64,000 nucleotides of DNA from Streptomyces sp. NBC_01260 (GTDB lineage: Bacteria; Actinomycetota; Actinomycetes; Streptomycetales; Streptomycetaceae), in NCBI RefSeq assembly GCF_036226405.1, contig NZ_CP108464.1, positions 930,001-994,000 on the forward strand, in the 5' to 3' direction. The notes below the pieces were generated by a model. That model was given only the letters and a program-made list of their open reading frames with translations. It was not told the origin of the DNA and did not search any database. The position numbers and the translations under genes were made by a program. Each line of letters opens with the position of its first letter. Position 1 is the first letter of the stretch. This document shows positions 32,541-41,479 of the stretch, in pieces.

Positions 32541-33368
32541 TCAGCCTCCGGCGCGCAGCGCGGCCAGGACGCTGTCGGCCGTCGCCCGGTCGCGGGCGGC
32601 CGTGAAGGGCATGTCGTTGCCCCCGGCGATGCGGAACGGCGCACCGGACAGCGTCGACTGGGCGCCGCCCGCCTCGGTGACCAGGAGGAGCCCCGCCGCG
32701 TGGTCCCAGGCGAACTCCCAGTTGAAAGCGACCGCCTCCAGGTCACCGCGGGCGACGGCGAGGTATTCGAGTCCGGCCGATCCGCAGGGACGGGCGTCGA
32801 TGCCCTCGGTGCGCAGCCCCAGCAGGGCGCGCTTCTGGGCGTCGGTGGTGTAGTCGGGGTGCGACATCGCCACGCTCAGGACGGTGCCGGGCGCGGGCGA
32901 ACCGGAGTGCAGGGGCGCCCCGTTGAGCGTCGCTCCGCGGCCCCGGACGGCCACGGCCATCTCGTCCAGGGCGGCGGCGTACGTCCAGGAGGCCAGGGTC
33001 TCGCCGTGGTGCGCGAGGGCGACCAGGGTGCAGAAGCCGGGTTCGCCGCGGACGAACTGGCGAGTGCCGTCGACCGGGTCGACGATCCAGACGGGTGCCT
33101 CGCCGCCCAGCGCCTCGTACACCTTCGGGTCGGCGTGGACCGCCTCCTCACCGACGACCACCGAGCCGGGCAGGAGCCGGCTCAGGGCGGCGGTGAGGTG
33201 TTCCTCGGCGAGGCGGTCCGCGGTGGTCACGAGGTCGTGCGGGCCGTTCTTCTCGACTATCTCGTGTGCGGCGAGCTGCCGGTAGCGCGGCATGATCTCG
33301 GCGGCGGCCGCTGCGCGGACCGCCGCCTCGATCTCGGTCAGGTCCCCGGCAAGGAATTCATCGATCAT
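32541..33368 (-). CDS. Inositol monophosphatase-family phosphatase
   Basis: This 275-residue metal-dependent phosphatase has the two family signatures: WIVDPVDGTRQFVRGEP (DPxDGT, metal site) and EFAWDHAAGLLLVTEAGG (WDxAAG). Further metal ligands are in VVVGEEAVH. Members act on inositol phosphates, histidinol phosphate (HisN) or 3'-phosphoadenosine phosphate, and the sequence alone does not decide. ATG 33368 begins the conserved domain. It lies downstream of the opp-ggt operon but is separated from it by a terminator. Confidence 0.92.
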   Translation of the reverse strand: MIDEFLAGDLTEIEAAVRAAAAAEIMPRYRQLAAHEIVEKNGPHDLVTTADRLAEEHLTAALSRLLPGSVVVGEEAVHADPKVYEALGGEAPVWIVDPVDGTRQFVRGEPGFCTLVALAHHGETLASWTYAAALDEMAVAVRGRGATLNGAPLHSGSPAPGTVLSVAMSHPDYTTDAQKRALLGLRTEGIDARPCGSAGLEYLAVARGDLEAVAFNWEFAWDHAAGLLLVTEAGGAQSTLSGAPFRIAGGNDMPFTAARDRATADSVLAALRAGG

Positions 33369-33447
33369 GCCCCCAGCTAAGCACGCGGGTCCGGGGCGCC
33401 GACGACCTGGTCATGACGGGTGGATGACCGGCCGGCGTCCGGCCGGT

Positions 33448-33474
33448 CCGGCCTGACCGGCCAGGTCAGGCCGG
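33448..33474 (-). terminator. Terminator of the opp-ggt operon
   Basis: CCGGCCTGACC (33448-33458) and GGTCAGGCCGG (33464-33474) form a perfect 11-base-pair stem with a 5-base loop, 14 bases beyond the stop codon of the gamma-glutamyltransferase gene. Confidence 0.72.
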
Positions 33475-33488
33475 GTGGCGGTGCCCGG

Positions 33489-35354
33489 TCAGCGGCCGAC
33501 CGCGTACCCCTGCATCCCCCGCGGGTTCGCGGCCGCGGACAGCACCCCGGTCCGCGGGTCACGGGCGACCGCGCACATCCGGCCCTCGGACCACGGGTCG
33601 CCGACCGTGACGTCATGGCCGCGGCGGCGCAGCTCGGTCACGACCTCCGGGTCCATGCCCTCCTCGACGGTGACGCTGCCGGGGCGCATCCCGCGCGGGA
33701 AGAAGGAGCCGGGGAAGCTGTCGTTGTGCCAGTTCGGGGCGTCGATGGCGCCCTGGAGGTCGAGGCCGCCGCGGACCTCGGCGCGCAGGGCGACGGCGAG
33801 GAAGAAGTGCAGCTGCCACTGGTCCTGCTGGTCGCCGCCCGGTGTGCCGAACGCCATCACCGGGACGCCGTCGCGCAGGGCGAGCGACGGGGTCAGGGTG
33901 GTGCGGGGGCGCCGGCCGGGGGTGAGGGAGTTCGGCAGGTCCTCGTCCAGCCAGGCCATCTGGAGGCGGGTGCCGAGCGGGAAGCCGAGCTCGGGGACGA
34001 CCGGGTTGGACTGGAGCCAGCCTCCACTGGGCGTGGCGGAGACCATGTTGCCCCAGCGGTCGACGACGTCCACGTGGCAGGTGTCGCCGCGGGTGGCGCC
34101 GTCCGCGGCGACGGCCGGTTCACCGACGCGGTCCACGGTCGCCGTCGGCTCCCCGGCGCCGTCCTTGGCGACGGTCGGCTCGCCGACGCCTGCGGCCGGT
34201 ATGCCCATCGCGTCGAAGCCGGACTCGCCGGAGGCGACGGCGTGGGCGTGCTCGCTCAGGACCGGGGTGCGGCCGTCGGGGCTGCCCGGTCGCAGCACGC
34301 GTGAGGCCTCGTCGGTGACGAGGACGCGGCGGGCGGCGTTGTACGGCTCGGAGAGCAGGGTGTCGAGCGGGACGTCGGCGGCGTCGCCGTACCAGGCCTC
34401 GCGGTCGGCCATGGCGAGCTTGCAGCCCTCGATGAGCAGGTGCACGTACTCGGCGGAGCCGTAGCGGGGCAGCTCGGCGGGGAGCAGCGCGAGCTGCTGG
34501 AGGAAGGCGGGGCCCTGGCTCCAGCCGCCGGCCTTGGCGAGTGTCCAGCCGTTCCAGTCGTAGGTGGCCGGGGCCTCGTACGAGGCGGACCAGCCGGCCA
34601 GGTCGGCGGCGGTGAGGGTGCCGGCGTGCCGTTCGCCGCTGGTGTCCATGGTGGGGGCGGCGGCCTGGCGGACCAGGGCGTCGGCGATGAAGCCCTCGCG
34701 CCAGATCGCGCGGGCGGCCTCGATCTGCGCGGTGCGGTCGTCGCCGCCGCTCTCCTCGGCCTCGGCGATGAGCCGGCGCCAGGTCGCGGCGAGGGCCGGG
34801 TTGCGGAAGAGCTCGCCGGGCTTGGGGGACTTGCCGCCCGGCAGGTACACCTCGGCGGAGGACGGCCACTCGTTCTCGAAGAGCTCGCGGACGGTCTCGA
34901 CGGTCTGGCCGACCCGGTCCACGGGAGCGTGCCCGTCCTCGGCGTAGCCGATGGCGTACCGCAGCACCTCGGCGACGGTACTGGTCCCGTGGTCGCGCAG
35001 CAGCAGCATCCAGGCGTCGAAGGCGCCCGGGACGGCGGCGGCCAGCGGTCCGGTGCCGGGGACCAGGTCGAGGCCGAGCGAGCGGTAGTGGGCGATGGTG
35101 GCACCGGCGGGGGCCGGGCCCTGGCCGCACAGCACCTGGACCTCGCCGTCGGCGGGCGCGAGGATCATCGGCACTTCGCCGGCCGGTCCGTTGAGGTGCG
35201 GTTCGACGACGTGCAGGACGAATCCGGCGGCGACGGCGGCGTCGTAGGCGTTGCCGCCGTCCTCCAGGACCGCCATCGCGGACTGCGAGGCGAGCCAGTG
35301 GGTGGAGGACACCATCCCGAAGGTGCCCTGGAGGGTGGGCCTGGTGGTGAACAC
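33489..35354 (-). CDS. Gamma-glutamyltransferase family protein
   Basis: This 621-residue N-terminal-nucleophile hydrolase should transfer or hydrolyse gamma-glutamyl groups of glutathione-like peptides. The N-terminus VSSTHWLASQSAMAVLEDGG and AYDAAVAAGFVLHVVEPHLN are typical. The self-cleavage site is before Thr in GDTCHVDVVDRWGNMVSATP; the usual TTH is TCH here. There is no signal peptide, so the enzyme is probably cytosolic. The linker directly before the cleavage site contains a 20-residue repeat with GEP motifs that I have not seen in the family. It is 114 bases downstream of the oligopeptide transporter genes, on the same strand, so it may process the imported peptide. Confidence 0.9.
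   Translation of the reverse strand: MFTTRPTLQGTFGMVSSTHWLASQSAMAVLEDGGNAYDAAVAAGFVLHVVEPHLNGPAGEVPMILAPADGEVQVLCGQGPAPAGATIAHYRSLGLDLVPGTGPLAAAVPGAFDAWMLLLRDHGTSTVAEVLRYAIGYAEDGHAPVDRVGQTVETVRELFENEWPSSAEVYLPGGKSPKPGELFRNPALAATWRRLIAEAEESGGDDRTAQIEAARAIWREGFIADALVRQAAAPTMDTSGERHAGTLTAADLAGWSASYEAPATYDWNGWTLAKAGGWSQGPAFLQQLALLPAELPRYGSAEYVHLLIEGCKLAMADREAWYGDAADVPLDTLLSEPYNAARRVLVTDEASRVLRPGSPDGRTPVLSEHAHAVASGESGFDAMGIPAAGVGEPTVAKDGAGEPTATVDRVGEPAVAADGATRGDTCHVDVVDRWGNMVSATPSGGWLQSNPVVPELGFPLGTRLQMAWLDEDLPNSLTPGRRPRTTLTPSLALRDGVPVMAFGTPGGDQQDQWQLHFFLAVALRAEVRGGLDLQGAIDAPNWHNDSFPGSFFPRGMRPGSVTVEEGMDPEVVTELRRRGHDVTVGDPWSEGRMCAVARDPRTGVLSAAANPRGMQGYAVGR
34095..34189 (-). repeat. 60-base-spaced direct repeat in the gamma-glutamyltransferase linker
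   Basis: The 35-base segments 34095-34129 and 34155-34189 match at 30 positions by eye and are in register 60 bases (20 codons) apart. They encode VGEPTVAKDGA and VGEPAVAADGA, with a third GEPTATVDR between them, just before the catalytic Thr. Confidence 0.75.
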
Positions 35355-35468
35355 GGATGCGGCTCCTTGCTGCGGGCGTGCTGAGATTTTTCGTGGTCCG
35401 TGGTTCGTTGCGGATCGAACGTACGGGAGCCCGGGCCCGGGTGCGGGGCCCGGTTCTCGTTCCGGAGG

Positions 35469-36509
35469 TCAGGCGGCCGCGTCCGGCGCGGTCCCGTCGT
35501 CGCCGACGAGGTGGCAGGAGACCTGCCGGCCGCCGGGCAGTTCGCGCAGGGCCGGCACCTCGGTGCGGCACCGCTCGGCGGCGAGCGGACAGCGGGTGTG
35601 GAAGCGGCAGCCGGGCGGGGGGTCCAGCGGGCTGGGCAGCTCGCCGTGGAGCACGATGCGTTCGCGCGAGCGCTGCAGAACCGGGTCGGGTACCGGGGCG
35701 GCGGAGAGCAGTGCCTGGGTGTAGGGGTGCTTGGGGGCGGCGAACAGCTCGGCAGTGGGGGCCTGTTCGACGATCTGGCCGAGGTACATCACGGCGATCC
35801 GGTCGGCGAGGAATTCGACGGCGGCCAGGTCGTGGGTGATGAACAGGCAGCCGAAGCCGCGGTCGCGCTGGAGGTCGGCGAGCAGGTTGAGCACGGAGGC
35901 CTGTACGGAGACGTCGAGCGCCGAGGTCGGTTCGTCGGCGACGACCAGATCGGGGTCGCAGGAGAGGGCGCGGGCGATGGAGATCCGCTGGCGCTGGCCG
36001 CCGGAGAGTTCGTGCGGGTGCCGGTCGGCGTGTTCGGGGCGCAGCCCGACCTGGCCGAGGAGCTGCTCGACGCGTGTCCGTACGGCGGGGCCGCGGGCCC
36101 GGCGGTGCAGTTTGATCGGTTCGGCGATGATCTGGCCGATGGTCATGCGCGGATCGAGCGAGGACGACGGGTCCTGGAAGACCAGGTGGAAGTCCTTGCG
36201 CAGCGGGCGCAGGGCGCGGCGGGAGAGATGGGTGATGTCGGTGCCGTTGATGTGGACGGTGCCGGCGGTGGGTTCGTCGAGGCGTACGGCGCAGCGGCCG
36301 ACGGTCGACTTGCCGCTGCCGGACTCGCCGACCAGGCCGACGACCTCGCCGGGGCCGATAGTGATCGAGACGCCGTCGACGGCTCGGACGGTGCCGCCGC
36401 CCGAGGCGGCGAAGTGCCGTTCCATCGAGTCGATCCGCAGCACGGGCTGCTGGTCCACGGTGCCCTGTGCGCTGTCGCGCGGGGCGGGGACGGTCTGTGC
36501 TGCGGTCAC
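35469..36509 (-). CDS. Oligopeptide ABC transporter ATP-binding protein (OppF/DppF type)
   Basis: This 346-residue ATPase has Walker A GLVGESGSGKSTVGR, Q-loop LVFQDPSSSLDP, signature ELSGGQRQRISIARAL, Walker B LVVADEPTSALD and the C-terminal oligopeptide-transporter cysteine box reading GCRFHTRCPLAAERC. GTG 36509 is chosen because it overlaps the stop of the upstream OppD gene (GTGA). It pairs with the OppD-type ATPase. Confidence 0.95.
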   Translation of the reverse strand: MTAAQTVPAPRDSAQGTVDQQPVLRIDSMERHFAASGGGTVRAVDGVSITIGPGEVVGLVGESGSGKSTVGRCAVRLDEPTAGTVHINGTDITHLSRRALRPLRKDFHLVFQDPSSSLDPRMTIGQIIAEPIKLHRRARGPAVRTRVEQLLGQVGLRPEHADRHPHELSGGQRQRISIARALSCDPDLVVADEPTSALDVSVQASVLNLLADLQRDRGFGCLFITHDLAAVEFLADRIAVMYLGQIVEQAPTAELFAAPKHPYTQALLSAAPVPDPVLQRSRERIVLHGELPSPLDPPPGCRFHTRCPLAAERCRTEVPALRELPGGRQVSCHLVGDDGTAPDAAA

Positions 36510-37621
36510 TTTCCGGCCTCCTGGTCGGATCGGGCGGGCCCGGCGACGGGGGTGCGGTCCGCGGCGGGGGTGGCGGTGAGGACGTCGGACGCCTCGTCGG
36601 CCGCGTACGGGTGCCGGCACGCCGTACGGTGGGCCGCGTCCGCGCCCTTTTCCGGGTCGACGGACCGGAAGCCCGGCCTGCCGCTCGTACAGCTGTCGTC
36701 GGCGCGGCTGCACCGGGGTGCGAAGGTGCAGGCGTCGGGCTGGCTGTCGAGGCTCGGCACCAGGCCGGGGATCTCGGGCAGCCGGCGCTTCCCCTCGCCG
36801 CCGGGCCGCAGGACGGCGCCGAGCAGGCCGCGGGTGTACGGGTGCCTGGCGGTGGCGAACAGGTCGTGGACGGGGGCCTGTTCGACGGAGCGCCCGGCGT
36901 ACATGACCAGCACCCGGTCAGCCGCGTCGGCGACGACACCGAGGTCGTGGGTGACCAGGACGATCGCGGTGCCGAGCCGTTCGCGCAGGGCCTGGAGGAC
37001 TTCGAGGATGCCGGCCTGCACGGTGACGTCGAGTGCGGTGGTCGGCTCGTCGGCGATGAGGACGGCGGGGTCGCAGGCGACGGCGATGGCGATCATGACG
37101 CGCTGGCGCATCCCGCCGGAGAGCTGGTGCGGGTATTCGTCGATGCGGCTGCGCGGGGCGGGGATGCCGACCAGGCCGAGGAGGTCCACGGACCGTTCCC
37201 TGGCCTCCTTCCTGCTCAGCCCCTGGTGCCTGCGGAGTACCTCGCCGATCTGGCGGCCGATGGTGAGGACCGGGTTGAGCGAGGTCATCGGCTCCTGGAA
37301 GATCATCGCGATGTCCTTGCCGCGGACCCTCTGGAGCTCCTTCTCGTGTGCGCCGACCAGTTCCCGGCCGCCGAGCCTGATGGAGCCGCCGATGTGCGCG
37401 GTGGACGGGAGCAGCCCCATCACGGCCATCGAGGTGACGGACTTGCCGCACCCCGACTCCCCCACCACGGCGAGCACTTCGCCGGGGTGGAGGTCGTAGG
37501 AGACGCCGTCGACGGCGTGCACGGTCCGGGTGTCGGAGCGGAAGGACACCGACAGGTCGCGGACGCTCAGGACCGGTTCGGCCGCCGGCTCCCGTACGGA
37601 TTCGAGAACGGTCTCGGTCAT
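36506..37621 (-). CDS. Oligopeptide ABC transporter ATP-binding protein (OppD/DppD type)
   Basis: This 371-residue ATPase has Walker A AVVGESGCGKSVTSMAVMG, Q-loop MIFQEPMTSLNP, signature QLSGGMRQRVMIAIAV, Walker B VLIADEPTTALD, H-loop VLVTHDLGVV and a C-terminal cysteine-rich TFAPRCSRADDSC. Its ATG overlaps the OppC stop (ATGA). Confidence 0.95.
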   Translation of the reverse strand: MTETVLESVREPAAEPVLSVRDLSVSFRSDTRTVHAVDGVSYDLHPGEVLAVVGESGCGKSVTSMAVMGLLPSTAHIGGSIRLGGRELVGAHEKELQRVRGKDIAMIFQEPMTSLNPVLTIGRQIGEVLRRHQGLSRKEARERSVDLLGLVGIPAPRSRIDEYPHQLSGGMRQRVMIAIAVACDPAVLIADEPTTALDVTVQAGILEVLQALRERLGTAIVLVTHDLGVVADAADRVLVMYAGRSVEQAPVHDLFATARHPYTRGLLGAVLRPGGEGKRRLPEIPGLVPSLDSQPDACTFAPRCSRADDSCTSGRPGFRSVDPEKGADAAHRTACRHPYAADEASDVLTATPAADRTPVAGPARSDQEAGK

Positions 37622-38505
37622 CGGGTCCCTCCACGGGGGTCGAGGACGTCCCGCAGTCCGTCGCCGAGCAGGTTGAAGGCCAGGGTCGCCGCGACGATCG
37701 CCAGGCCGGGGAAGACGGCGAGCCAGGGCGCGGGCGCCAGGAAGGACTGGGCGCCGGAGAGCATCACGCCGAGGGACGGGTCCGGCGGCTGGACCCCGAG
37801 GCCGAGGAAGCTGAGCAGCGCCTCGCCGATGATCGCGGCGGGGATGCCGACGGTCGCCTGGACGATCAGCGCGGAGGTGGCGTTGGGCAGGATGTGCCGG
37901 AACAGCACGGTCCCGTCGCCGCCGCCGTTGGCGATGGCCGCGCCGACGTAGTCGACGTGCTTGAGCCGCAGGGTCTCGGCCCGGGTGATGCGGATGACGG
38001 CGGGGATCTGCGAGATGCCGATGGCGATGGTGGCGTTGGTCAGCGAGGGGCCGAGGATCGCCGCCAGGCCCACGGCGAGCACCAGGAACGGGAACGCCAG
38101 CATGGTGTCGGTGAGCCGGGAGATCGCACCGTCGGTGAACTTCCCGTAGTAGCCGCCGGCCAGCCCCAGCGGTACGCCGATCACGAAGGCCAGCACCACG
38201 GCGACGAGCCCGACCTGCATGGAGGCGCGGGCGCCGTAGACGATCCGGGAGAGCTGGTCGCGTCCGAGGTCGTCGGTGCCGAGCCAGTGGGACCAGCCGG
38301 GCTGGGCCAGTACGTTCCCGAAGTCAGGCCGGGACGGGTCGTACGGGGCGATCAGCGGGGCGAGGAGGGCGACCAGGATGAAGACGGCCGCGATGACGCC
38401 GCCGATCAGGGCGAGCCTGTTCCCGCGCAGGGCGCGCAGTCTGCCGCCGCCGGACCGCCGCTTCGCGGTCTGCTGGGCGGGGAGCGCTGGGGTCGCTGCG
38501 GTCAC
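37618..38505 (-). CDS. Oligopeptide ABC transporter permease (OppC/DppC type)
   Basis: This 295-residue permease has a basic N-terminus, a first transmembrane segment (ALIGGVIAAVFILVALLAPL), the OppC hallmark HWLGTDDLGRDQLSRIVYGA, and the EAA loop in YVGAAIANGGGDGTVLFRHI. GTG 38505 overlaps the OppB stop (GTGA). Confidence 0.94.
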   Translation of the reverse strand: MTAATPALPAQQTAKRRSGGGRLRALRGNRLALIGGVIAAVFILVALLAPLIAPYDPSRPDFGNVLAQPGWSHWLGTDDLGRDQLSRIVYGARASMQVGLVAVVLAFVIGVPLGLAGGYYGKFTDGAISRLTDTMLAFPFLVLAVGLAAILGPSLTNATIAIGISQIPAVIRITRAETLRLKHVDYVGAAIANGGGDGTVLFRHILPNATSALIVQATVGIPAAIIGEALLSFLGLGVQPPDPSLGVMLSGAQSFLAPAPWLAVFPGLAIVAATLAFNLLGDGLRDVLDPRGGTR

Positions 38506-39455
38506 CGGGCACCTCCGAGCCGGATGCGCGGGTCGATGACCGAATAGACCACGTCGACCAGCAGATTGATGAGGATGTACGCGGCGGAGGTGCAGAGCAC
38601 CACGGCCTGGAGCGTGGCGTAGTCACGGGTGAAGACGGCGTCGATGGTGAGCTTGCCGAAGCCGGGCAGGACGAAGATCTGCTCGGTGACGACCGCGCCG
38701 GAGATCAGGTGGCCGAGCTGGAGCCCCAGCACGGTCACCACGGTGACGAGGGAGTTGCGCAGTGCGTGCCCGCCGACGACGGACCGTTTCGACAGGCCCT
38801 TGGCGCGGGCCGTCCGTACGTAGTCGGCGCAGAGCGAGTCGAGCATCGCGGCCCGGGTCTGGCGCATCACGACGGCGGCGAGTCCGGAGCCGAGCACGAT
38901 CGCGGGCAGCACCATGCGGCGCAGGTTGTCGAGCGGGTCGGTGCCGAAGGGGACGTATCCGGACGCGGCGAACACCGGGACGGCGATGGCGAATCCGAGG
39001 ACCAGCACGATGCCGAGCCAGAAGGTCGGGATGGAGAGGCCGATCAGCGCGATGACGTTGGCGATCCACTCCTCGGGCTTCCCCCGCCGTACGGCGGCGA
39101 CCACGCCGGCGCCGATGCCGAGGACCACGGCGAGCAGCAGCGAGAGCGCGGCCAGCTCCAGCGTGACGGGGAGGGCCTGGCCGATCGCGTCGGCGACCGG
39201 GAGCCCGGTCCGGGAGGAGGTGCCGAGGTCGCCGGTGAGTGCGTGGCCGATGAACCGTCCGTACTGCACGACGATGTTGTCGTTGAGGCCGTACGCCTCC
39301 CGGATCGCGGCGAGCGCCTCGGGGCTGCGCTCCTCACCGGCCAGGGCGAGCGCCGGGTCGCCGGGCAGTGCCCGGATTCCGGCGAAGACCACGATGGAGA
39401 CGAGGAAGAGGGTGATGAGGGACTGGCGCAGGCGCGTCAGCAGGTATTTCGTCAT
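38502..39455 (-). CDS. Oligopeptide ABC transporter permease (OppB/DppB type)
   Basis: This 317-residue permease starts MTKYLLTRLRQSLITLFLVS, as OppB/DppB proteins do, and carries the EAA loop DYVRTARAKGLSKRSVVGGH near residue 215. Its ATG overlaps the stop of the binding-protein gene (ATGA). Confidence 0.95.
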   Translation of the reverse strand: MTKYLLTRLRQSLITLFLVSIVVFAGIRALPGDPALALAGEERSPEALAAIREAYGLNDNIVVQYGRFIGHALTGDLGTSSRTGLPVADAIGQALPVTLELAALSLLLAVVLGIGAGVVAAVRRGKPEEWIANVIALIGLSIPTFWLGIVLVLGFAIAVPVFAASGYVPFGTDPLDNLRRMVLPAIVLGSGLAAVVMRQTRAAMLDSLCADYVRTARAKGLSKRSVVGGHALRNSLVTVVTVLGLQLGHLISGAVVTEQIFVLPGFGKLTIDAVFTRDYATLQAVVLCTSAAYILINLLVDVVYSVIDPRIRLGGAR

Positions 39456-41059
39456 CGGGTGTACCCCGCAGTCGTGACCCGGACCAGTCCGTCGCCGTAG
39501 ACGCGGATGCCCGCGACGTCCTTCGAGGCGACGACGTAGTTCTTCTGCCGGTAGAGGTAGATCATCGTGTGGGCGTCCTGAACGCGCCGGGTGAGCTCGT
39601 CGTAGATCTCGGTGCGCCGGGCCGGGTCGGAGACCGTGCTGCCCTCGGCGATGAGCTTGTCGATCTCCGGGTCGCCGAGGCCGTAGGCGTTCATGGCGCC
39701 CGCGGTCTTGAGGAAGTTGGCGACGTTGCCGTCCGGGTCGAGCCGGCCGGACCAGCCGCTGGTGAAGACGTCGTAGTCCCCGGCGTCGGTCTCGGAGAGC
39801 ATGGTGGCGTACTCGGTGGGCCGCAGCGAGAGATCGAATCCGGCCTCCTTGACCATGGCCTGGAGGACCTGTCCGACGCGTCCCTGTTCGGGGGTGGTGG
39901 AGGTCTTCAGCTCGATCTTCACCGGGGTGCTCACCCCCGCCTGCCTCAGCAGCTCCTTCGCCTTGGCGACGTCACGCTTCGGGCAGTCCTGCGCCTTGAT
40001 GCCGGGGGCGATGGCGGACTGCGGGGAGATCGGACCGCAGGCCGGCTCGTACATGCCCTGGAAGACGACCTTGTTGAGGGTGTCGCGGTCGATCGCGAGC
40101 TCGAACGCCTCGCGGACGCGGACGTCCCGGGCGATGGGGGTGTCGAGTCTGCCCGGCTTCTGTCCGAGGCCCTTGACGTTGCCGACGTTGAGGCCGATGC
40201 CCTGGTAGCCGAGCGAGGGCGAGTTGAAGAGCTGGAGCCCCGGCTCGGTGAGGGAGCTCTGTACGTCGATGGGGCCCATCTGGTCGCCGACCTGGAGGTC
40301 GCCGGACCGCAGGTTGGCGAGCCGGACGTTGCCGTCGGGGATGGGTTTGTAGACGACCCCGTCGAGGTGGACCTTGTCCGCGTCGTAGTAGTTGGGGTCC
40401 TTCTTCAGGACGATCCGGTCACCGCCGACCCGCTCGACGAACCGGAAGGGGCCTACGCAGGAGGGGTGGTTGGTGAAGTTCTTGCCGTACTTCTTGAGCG
40501 CGGCCGGTGACATCACCATCCCGGCCCGGTCGGCGAGGACGCCGGTGAGGGGCACATAGGGCTGCTTGAGTCTCATCCGGACCGTGTACGGGCCGGTGGC
40601 CTCGATGGAGCCGACCGGGGCGAGTTCGGTGCCGCGGGCGGATCCGGGGAGGTCGCGGTGGCGCAGCAGCGAGGTGACGACGGCCGCGGCATCGAGCCGG
40701 GTGCCGTCGCTGAACCTCGGGCCGCGCCGCACCTTCAGGGTGACGGTGCGGCCGTCGGCCGAGGTGGTGGGCAGTGCGGCAGCGAGCTGCGGCACGACGA
40801 CACCGTCCTCGTCGATGTCGTAGAGCTTCTCGCACATGCCCGCGAAGACCGTGCGGCCGACGAGGGTCTGGGCGAGCGTCGGGTCGAGCTTGTCCGGGTC
40901 GGAGTTGAGAGCGACGGTGAGTGTCCCGCCGTCGCGCACGGGCCGGTCGTCGGTCTTGCGCACACCGCCGACCTCGGTCGCCGAGGACTGCAGCGACGCA
41001 CAGCCCGAGGTGAGGGACACCAGTACAACCGCCACCAGGGCAATCGCTTTTCGGCGCAC
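39452..41059 (-). CDS. Oligopeptide ABC transporter substrate-binding lipoprotein
   Basis: This 535-residue family-5 solute-binding protein is exported and lipid-anchored: the signal peptide ends in the lipobox LVSLTSGCASL (Cys20). The binding core includes GGTLTVALNSDPDKLDPTLA at the N-terminus and a C-terminal SGWSGRLDPDGNVANFL. GTG 41059 has a GGGAGG-type site about 10 bases upstream. It is the first gene of a six-gene operon (binding protein, OppB, C, D, F and gamma-glutamyltransferase), whose last member suggests that gamma-glutamyl peptides such as glutathione, or D-amino-acid peptides, may be the substrate; this is inference. Confidence 0.94.
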   Translation of the reverse strand: MRRKAIALVAVVLVSLTSGCASLQSSATEVGGVRKTDDRPVRDGGTLTVALNSDPDKLDPTLAQTLVGRTVFAGMCEKLYDIDEDGVVVPQLAAALPTTSADGRTVTLKVRRGPRFSDGTRLDAAAVVTSLLRHRDLPGSARGTELAPVGSIEATGPYTVRMRLKQPYVPLTGVLADRAGMVMSPAALKKYGKNFTNHPSCVGPFRFVERVGGDRIVLKKDPNYYDADKVHLDGVVYKPIPDGNVRLANLRSGDLQVGDQMGPIDVQSSLTEPGLQLFNSPSLGYQGIGLNVGNVKGLGQKPGRLDTPIARDVRVREAFELAIDRDTLNKVVFQGMYEPACGPISPQSAIAPGIKAQDCPKRDVAKAKELLRQAGVSTPVKIELKTSTTPEQGRVGQVLQAMVKEAGFDLSLRPTEYATMLSETDAGDYDVFTSGWSGRLDPDGNVANFLKTAGAMNAYGLGDPEIDKLIAEGSTVSDPARRTEIYDELTRRVQDAHTMIYLYRQKNYVVASKDVAGIRVYGDGLVRVTTAGYTR

Positions 41060-41177
41060 GAGGGCCTACCTCCCGCCAAGGGGTGATCAAGGAATATCGC
41101 AGACCGTATTTCGCATACAGTCCGCAAGGCAAGAGGGGTGCTCACATAGCGGACGGTTTTTACTGACGATCGGATAA

Positions 41178-41220
41178 CGGCGGGTGCGGAAGGCGTGAAG
41201 GCACCTGTCCGCACCCGCCG
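41178..41220 (-). terminator. Terminator at the end of the CAZyme operon
   Basis: A perfect 13-base-pair stem (CGGCGGGTGCGGA at 41178-41190, complement at 41208-41220) with a 17-base loop begins 3 bases beyond the stop codon of the small ORF at 41224. Confidence 0.75.
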
Positions 41221-41223
41221 ATG

Positions 41224-41448
41224 TCAGCCCTGCGCGATGAGCCAGTGACACTGTGCGGCCGGGCGGGCGTCCACCGAGGTCGTGACGACCGGGCTCCCGG
41301 GCGCCGGGCCTCCCCCGCCTCCCAGCCATTTCAGCCCGTTCACCACGAACCGGCTCTGCGTCTCACTGGCGAATCCGACGCGTTGCGGGGCGGCCTTCGG
41401 GGCGCCGATGCCTCCGCGGACTCCGACGGTGGCCCTGGATGCTGTCAT
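41224..41448 (-). CDS. Small protein of unknown function at the end of the CAZyme operon
   Basis: This 74-residue ORF starts MTASRATVGVRGGIGAPKAA and has no signal peptide or known domain. Support for it being a gene: AAGGA lies about 9 bases upstream of the ATG, it begins 31 bases after the ricin/beta-helix gene on the same strand, and a strong terminator starts 3 bases after its stop codon. The sequence contains a five-glycine run and ends ARPAAQCHWLIAQG. It might also be the remnant of a longer C-terminal domain of the upstream gene. I do not recognise it. Confidence 0.42.
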   Translation of the reverse strand: MTASRATVGVRGGIGAPKAAPQRVGFASETQSRFVVNGLKWLGGGGGPAPGSPVVTTSVDARPAAQCHWLIAQG

Positions 41449-41479
41449 GCGGAACCGTCCTTGTGAACGTCGCGCGTAC

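Noticed and set aside
34120..36939. Very long open frame (939 codons) overlapping the OppF, OppD and gamma-glutamyltransferase genes
   Set aside because: It is an Arg/Pro-rich shadow frame produced by the GC bias; the other frames have intact ABC and hydrolase motifs.
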